DNA of 9,301 nucleotides from Candidatus Roizmanbacteria bacterium CG_4_10_14_0_8_um_filter_33_9 (GTDB lineage Bacteria; Patescibacteriota; Microgenomatia; UBA1406; GWC2-37-13): the NCBI GenBank assembly GCA_002785065.1, contig PFLI01000107.1, positions 1 to 9,301 of the forward strand, read 5' to 3'. Shown in pieces: positions 6,911 to 9,301 of the stretch; the first letter of the stretch is position 1, and every line of letters begins with the position of its first letter. The notes under the pieces are model-generated. The model was not told the DNA's origin. It did not search any database and saw only the letters and a program-made list of their open reading frames with translations. A program made the position numbers and the translations under genes.

Positions 6911-7604
6911 GTGATTTTATTATTCCGAAGGGATTAGAACCTGTTTTCATAGTTAAGTCGATCCTAAACATACCTTCATACCATCCAATTAATTTTGTTT
7001 TTGACCATAAAAAAGCTTGTTTTTTTAATTTGTATTGTTGCCATTGTTGTGTTGTTTTTGTAAAAAGGTTATCTTGTGCAAGTATAAGAGATCGCGTAAA
7101 ACGAGCTAACATGAGGAAAATAAATTGAGCATCTTGATATGAAGCGACACTATTTAGAATTTGTATAAAATTAGTCAAGTTACTTGGATAGAGGGCGTCT
7201 TGAAGTTTGAATATGCTTGTTGTAAGTTTAAACTCTTTAATTTCAACTAAGTTTTTCAACTTAATTTCTCGTGCTTGCTTACCTTCTTCCCAATCAATTA
7301 AGTCAATTGTTTTATTATTGGTTAAATCAATGACAATATCTTCAATAGTTTTTGTATTATTTTTTTTAGGTTTTATTGATTTTTTTCCTCTTGAACGAAT
7401 AATTCTTGATTCAAGATTTTCAACAAAAAAAACGTGTTTATCGAAAAAAAGATTCTGGCTTTCTCCGATCCAAAGCTGAATTTCTTCAATTTGAGAAGGT
7501 TGAACCGATTGAATTTGATATCCCTTTTGAATGTATGAGTTTTTTAAAGAAGTATAGTATTCTCTTGATTTAATCGTATCTTCTCCACAAATTATTGTTA
7601 ACAT
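6882..7604 (-). CDS. holA: Short DNA polymerase III delta subunit (clamp loader), holA-like
   Basis: A 240-residue protein read from the ATG at 7604. It resembles the clamp-loader delta subunit that opens the beta sliding clamp. Recognisable elements in order are the opening strand LTIICGED, the segment NLFFDKHVFFVENL (51-64), DLIDWEEGK (101-109), and the better conserved C-terminal helical collar: IFKLQDALYP (131-140), FLMLARFTRSLILAQD (163-178) and MFRIDLTMKTGS (212-223), which matches the family's D-x-x-x-KTG signature. E. coli delta is about 343 residues, so the middle AAA-like region is strongly reduced and carries a Lys-rich, probably flexible linker near 72-86. An upstream TTG at 7619 would add 5 residues, but it lies at the edge of the -10 box, so the ATG is preferred. 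The assignment rests on pattern similarity and could be a divergent paralogue. Confidence 0.72.
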   Translation of the reverse strand: MLTIICGEDTIKSREYYTSLKNSYIQKGYQIQSVQPSQIEEIQLWIGESQNLFFDKHVFFVENLESRIIRSRGKKSIKPKKNNTKTIEDIVIDLTNNKTIDLIDWEEGKQAREIKLKNLVEIKEFKLTTSIFKLQDALYPSNLTNFIQILNSVASYQDAQFIFLMLARFTRSLILAQDNLFTKTTQQWQQYKLKKQAFLWSKTKLIGWYEGMFRIDLTMKTGSNPFGIIKSLEILACHYL

Positions 7605-7610
7605 AGTATT

Positions 7611-7616
7611 ATTATA
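7611..7616 (-). promoter_or_regulatory. -10 box of a leaderless holA promoter
   Basis: A perfect TATAAT (7616-7611, minus strand) lies 6 bases before the holA ATG, so a start 7 bases downstream would fall on the A of the ATG. The -35 region is poor; the best candidate is TTGTAA at 7641-7636 with a long 19-base spacer. It sits in the divergent region shared with the PfkB gene. Confidence 0.5.
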
Positions 7617-7648
7617 CAAAATAGTGTGTAACTTTTTACAATTTTGGT

Positions 7649-7654
7649 TATACT
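7649..7654 (+). promoter_or_regulatory. -10 box of a leaderless promoter for the PfkB-family kinase
   Basis: TATACT (5 of 6 matches to TATAAT) lies 7 bases before the ATG at 7662, predicting a transcript start at or next to the start codon. The -35 candidate TGTAAC (7627-7632, 16-base spacer) is weak. The element faces away from the holA promoter, and the two -10 boxes are only 32 bases apart. Confidence 0.45.
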
Positions 7655-7661
7655 AAAAGGT

Positions 7662-8573
7662 ATGTATGATCTTATTAGCATTGGAAATATAAGTGTTGAT
7701 ATTTTTTACCAAGGAGCTTCCTTAACGTATACTAATAATCGATTTCAGTTTGCCATTGGAGGGAAGTATTTTGCTGATTCAATTGTTGAATCGCTTGGTG
7801 GTGGTGGGGCGAATGTTGCAATCGGAGGCTCAAAACACGGTTTAAAAACAGCTGTTCTCGGACATATTGGAAATAATCCATTTAAGAGCATGATTTTGGA
7901 AAAACTGAGAAGTCATTCAGTATCTACTTCATTATGTCAGTATGTAGATAACTACTTCAATCTTTCAAGCATATTCTTAACTAAAACTGGTGAAAGGTCA
8001 ATTGTTCACTATACAAGTCCTCATCAACACATTCTTTCAAACAAAGATGACAATCATAATCTGCTTAATTCACAAATTGTTTATATGGGAAATTTACAAC
8101 ATGTTTCATTGACCGAGAAATGTGAACTTCTCCACTTTTTTAAGAAACATAATAAAAAAGTAGTTGTGAATTTTGGAGCAAACGATTGTCGTCGTAATAA
8201 CGACCAGTTAAAAGAACTTTTAAAACCAATCGATACGTTAATCATAAATGGTCATGAGTTTTCAGATATGGTAAAAGTAAATTACGCTGATATTGATTTT
8301 ACTCATCATATAATTAAGAAATATATTCCTTATTTATCAGATAAAAATATCATAATAACATTGGGTGCAAAAGGAAGCTATGCGTATACAATGGATACTA
8401 TATTTCACCAAAAAGCATATTCAATAAATAAAATTGTTGATACAACAGGAGCTGGTGATGGTTTTACTGCTGGGTTTATTTCAGGATTTATTAAAACTAA
8501 ATCGTTAAGTGAAGCAATGAATGTAGGGGCAACATATGCTGCAAAAATATTGACTCAAATTGGTGCAAATTAA
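7662..8573 (+). CDS. PfkB-family carbohydrate (or nucleoside) kinase
   Basis: A 303-residue ribokinase-fold kinase that transfers phosphate from ATP to a sugar or related alcohol. Numbered from the ATG at 7662: the N-terminal strand LISIGNISVDIF (4-15), the first PfkB signature region GGGGANVAIGGSKHG (46-60, substrate binding), NGHE (196-199, the NxxE Mg/phosphate motif), GAKGS (235-239), and the second signature DTTGAGDGFTAGF (260-272) with D266 as the catalytic base and the preceding GAG as the anion hole. Length is normal. The residues visible do not identify the substrate (ribose, fructose, adenosine or other). The TTG at 7644 would add 6 residues but overlaps the -10 box, so I use the ATG. 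Its TAA overlaps the ruvC stop codon on the other strand, with no room for a terminator. Confidence 0.9.
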   Translation: MYDLISIGNISVDIFYQGASLTYTNNRFQFAIGGKYFADSIVESLGGGGANVAIGGSKHGLKTAVLGHIGNNPFKSMILEKLRSHSVSTSLCQYVDNYFNLSSIFLTKTGERSIVHYTSPHQHILSNKDDNHNLLNSQIVYMGNLQHVSLTEKCELLHFFKKHNKKVVVNFGANDCRRNNDQLKELLKPIDTLIINGHEFSDMVKVNYADIDFTHHIIKKYIPYLSDKNIIITLGAKGSYAYTMDTIFHQKAYSINKIVDTTGAGDGFTAGFISGFIKTKSLSEAMNVGATYAAKILTQIGAN

Positions 8574-9052
8574 GCGAGTTCTTCATTCCAATAACAGTAT
8601 GAAAGCCCACAAGCAATAGCATCTGCCGTATCATCTTGAAGAATTTCTTTTATATTACCCAGTGTTAATCGGAGCATTTTTTGAATTGTTTGTTTATCAG
8701 CTCGTCCATAACCGGTTATAATTTGTTTTATCTGAAGAGGGGTAAAAAAAACAATTGGAATAGAGTTTTGCGAAGCAATTAGCATAATAACACCCTGTGC
8801 TTGAGCCACTGAGATGAGTGTTTTTTTATTTTTAAAAAAAAATAGTTTTTCAAGGATAATTTTTTCAGGTTTGTTTGTAGTTATTATGATTTCTAACTCA
8901 AGATAAATTTCTTTAAATCGATCAGAAGTTGTACTACTTTTTTTTGTTTGTATTAATCCTGCTGATAAAAAAGAAAAGGATTGTTTAGCCTTTTTATTAA
9001 AAAGTGCATATCCAACGCGCTCTACACCTGGGTCAATAGATAAAATTATCAT
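8570..9052 (-). CDS. ruvC: Crossover junction endodeoxyribonuclease RuvC
   Basis: A 160-residue RNase H-fold nuclease that cuts Holliday junctions, normally guided by the RuvAB branch-migration motor. From the ATG at 9052 the four catalytic acidic residues can be placed: D7 in SIDPG, E68 in ILEKLFF, and D141 and D144 in DDTADAIACG. Between them lie the conserved VAQAQGV (82-88) and GYGRADKQTIQKML (114-127), the DNA-contacting segment with its invariant Lys. Length is slightly below E. coli RuvC (173). A TTG at 9091 would add 13 residues of non-family sequence, so the ATG is chosen. It lies downstream of 23S rRNA on the same strand and ends sharing the TTAA at 8570-8573 with the convergent kinase gene. 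ruvA and ruvB are not in the window. Confidence 0.95.
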   Translation of the reverse strand: MIILSIDPGVERVGYALFNKKAKQSFSFLSAGLIQTKKSSTTSDRFKEIYLELEIIITTNKPEKIILEKLFFFKNKKTLISVAQAQGVIMLIASQNSIPIVFFTPLQIKQIITGYGRADKQTIQKMLRLTLGNIKEILQDDTADAIACGLSYCYWNEELA

Positions 9053-9060
9053 ATATCGTA

Positions 9061-9066
9061 ATTGTA
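9061..9066 (-). promoter_or_regulatory. -10 box of a leaderless ruvC promoter
   Basis: TACAAT (9066-9061 on the minus strand, 5 of 6 matches) lies 8 bases before the ruvC ATG. No strong -35 is visible; TTGTTA with a 19-base spacer is the best candidate. ruvC could alternatively be read through from the rRNA transcript. Confidence 0.4.
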
Positions 9067-9103
9067 TACTAAAAAATATTGTATATAACAAATTTTTAGT
9101 ATA
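9065..9103. repeat. 11-bp perfect inverted repeat upstream of ruvC
   Basis: TATACTAAAAA (9065-9075) and TTTTTAGTATA (9093-9103) are exact inverted copies around a 17-base AT-only centre apart from one G and one C. They overlap the putative ruvC -10 region. The repeat could be an operator, an mRNA stem or a chance product of AT-rich sequence. Confidence 0.4.
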
Positions 9104-9154
9104 AAGCTGATTTAAGGAAAATAAAAAAGTATAGGTAAAAAAGTTAGAAAGTCA

Positions 9155-9301
9155 AAAGTGATGGGAGATCGCTCGTTAGTACGTCTTGACTAAACCCATT
9201 GCGGGGCTTACATCTAACGCCTATCAAACCAGTATTCTTCTGGCGAGCTAATGTGGATTTCTTATCTTAGGGTTCGCTTCGCACTTGATATGCATTCAGT
9301 G
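9155..9301 (-). rRNA. rrl: 23S ribosomal RNA, 3' end (partial)
   Basis: The minus strand carries the conserved 3'-terminal landmarks of bacterial 23S rRNA: ACTGAATGCATATCAAGTGC and CGAAGCGAACC, then AGATAAGAAATCC, the CCAG...CTGG stem, GTTTGATAGGCG, GATGTAAGC, and GTACTAACG near the end. These match E. coli elements such as GCTGAAAGCATCTAAG, GTTGATAGG and GGTACTAATG. The helix-98 region between the AAATCC and CCAG landmarks is short compared with E. coli. The 3' boundary near 9155 is estimated by comparison with the length after ACTAA in E. coli. The rest of the gene lies off the right edge. The 3' flank shows T-rich tracts on the RNA strand but no 5S gene before ruvC. Confidence 0.93.

Noticed and set aside
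7644..7661. Upstream TTG starts for the PfkB kinase (7644), and similarly for holA (7619), the mutase (6897) and ruvC (9091).
   Set aside because: Each adds residues outside the family alignment. Those for holA, PfkB and ruvC lie across or upstream of the likely promoter, and the mutase one runs into holA. An ATG follows in every case.
1..9301. CRISPR array, insertion sequence, tRNA, riboswitch or toxin-antitoxin locus.
   Set aside because: No regularly spaced repeats, transposase motifs, cloverleaf candidates or paired small genes were seen on either strand.

Overview
The window is AT-rich bacterial chromosomal DNA using the standard code: real genes end in TAA, TAG and TGA, with no in-frame TGA inside them. 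Genes are packed tightly, with gaps of 2-60 bases, end overlaps, and almost no Shine-Dalgarno sequences at the expected spacing. Several proteins are shortened or lineage-specific in form: a clamp-loader delta subunit of about 240 residues, a Dus enzyme with an internal insertion, a 160-residue RuvC, and a 23S rRNA 3' end with a shortened helix-98 region. Together this suggests a reduced-genome lineage such as the Candidate Phyla Radiation (Patescibacteria, perhaps Microgenomates-like). That assignment is inference; no marker long enough to prove it lies in the window.

Layout. Bases 3-1600 (+): the C-terminal part of a B12-binding-type radical SAM protein whose start lies off the left edge, overlapping by 4 bases (ATGA) a small cupin. 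Bases 1601-1886 are the only sizeable non-coding stretch, between two convergent transcription units, and hold compact perfect hairpins. Bases 1887-4550 (-): a two-gene unit of an uncharacterised multi-pass membrane protein followed by a tRNA-dihydrouridine synthase, driven by a near-consensus sigma70-type promoter. Bases 4595-7604 (-): a compact DNA polymerase III delta subunit (holA-like), a phosphomannomutase/phosphoglucomutase and an inositol-monophosphatase/CysQ-family phosphatase, with a second promoter embedded in the end of holA. Bases 7662-8573 (+): a PfkB-family sugar kinase, divergent from holA. Bases 8570-9052 (-): ruvC, meeting the kinase tail to tail at a shared TTAA. Bases ~9155-9301 (-): the 3' end of 23S rRNA, followed by ruvC rather than a 5S gene.

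How the genes fit together. HolA (replication clamp loading), RuvC (Holliday junction resolution), Dus (tRNA modification) and the rRNA are information-processing housekeeping genes. The mutase, phosphatase and PfkB kinase handle phosphorylated sugars or nucleotides. The radical SAM/cupin pair looks like an accessory modification module of unknown substrate. The most distinctive feature is promoter placement: for the membrane-protein gene, holA, the PfkB kinase and ruvC, a -10-like hexamer lies only 6-8 bases before the ATG, so the predicted mRNAs are essentially leaderless. I found no CRISPR array, insertion sequence, tRNA or phage gene, and no clearly new defence or mobile system.
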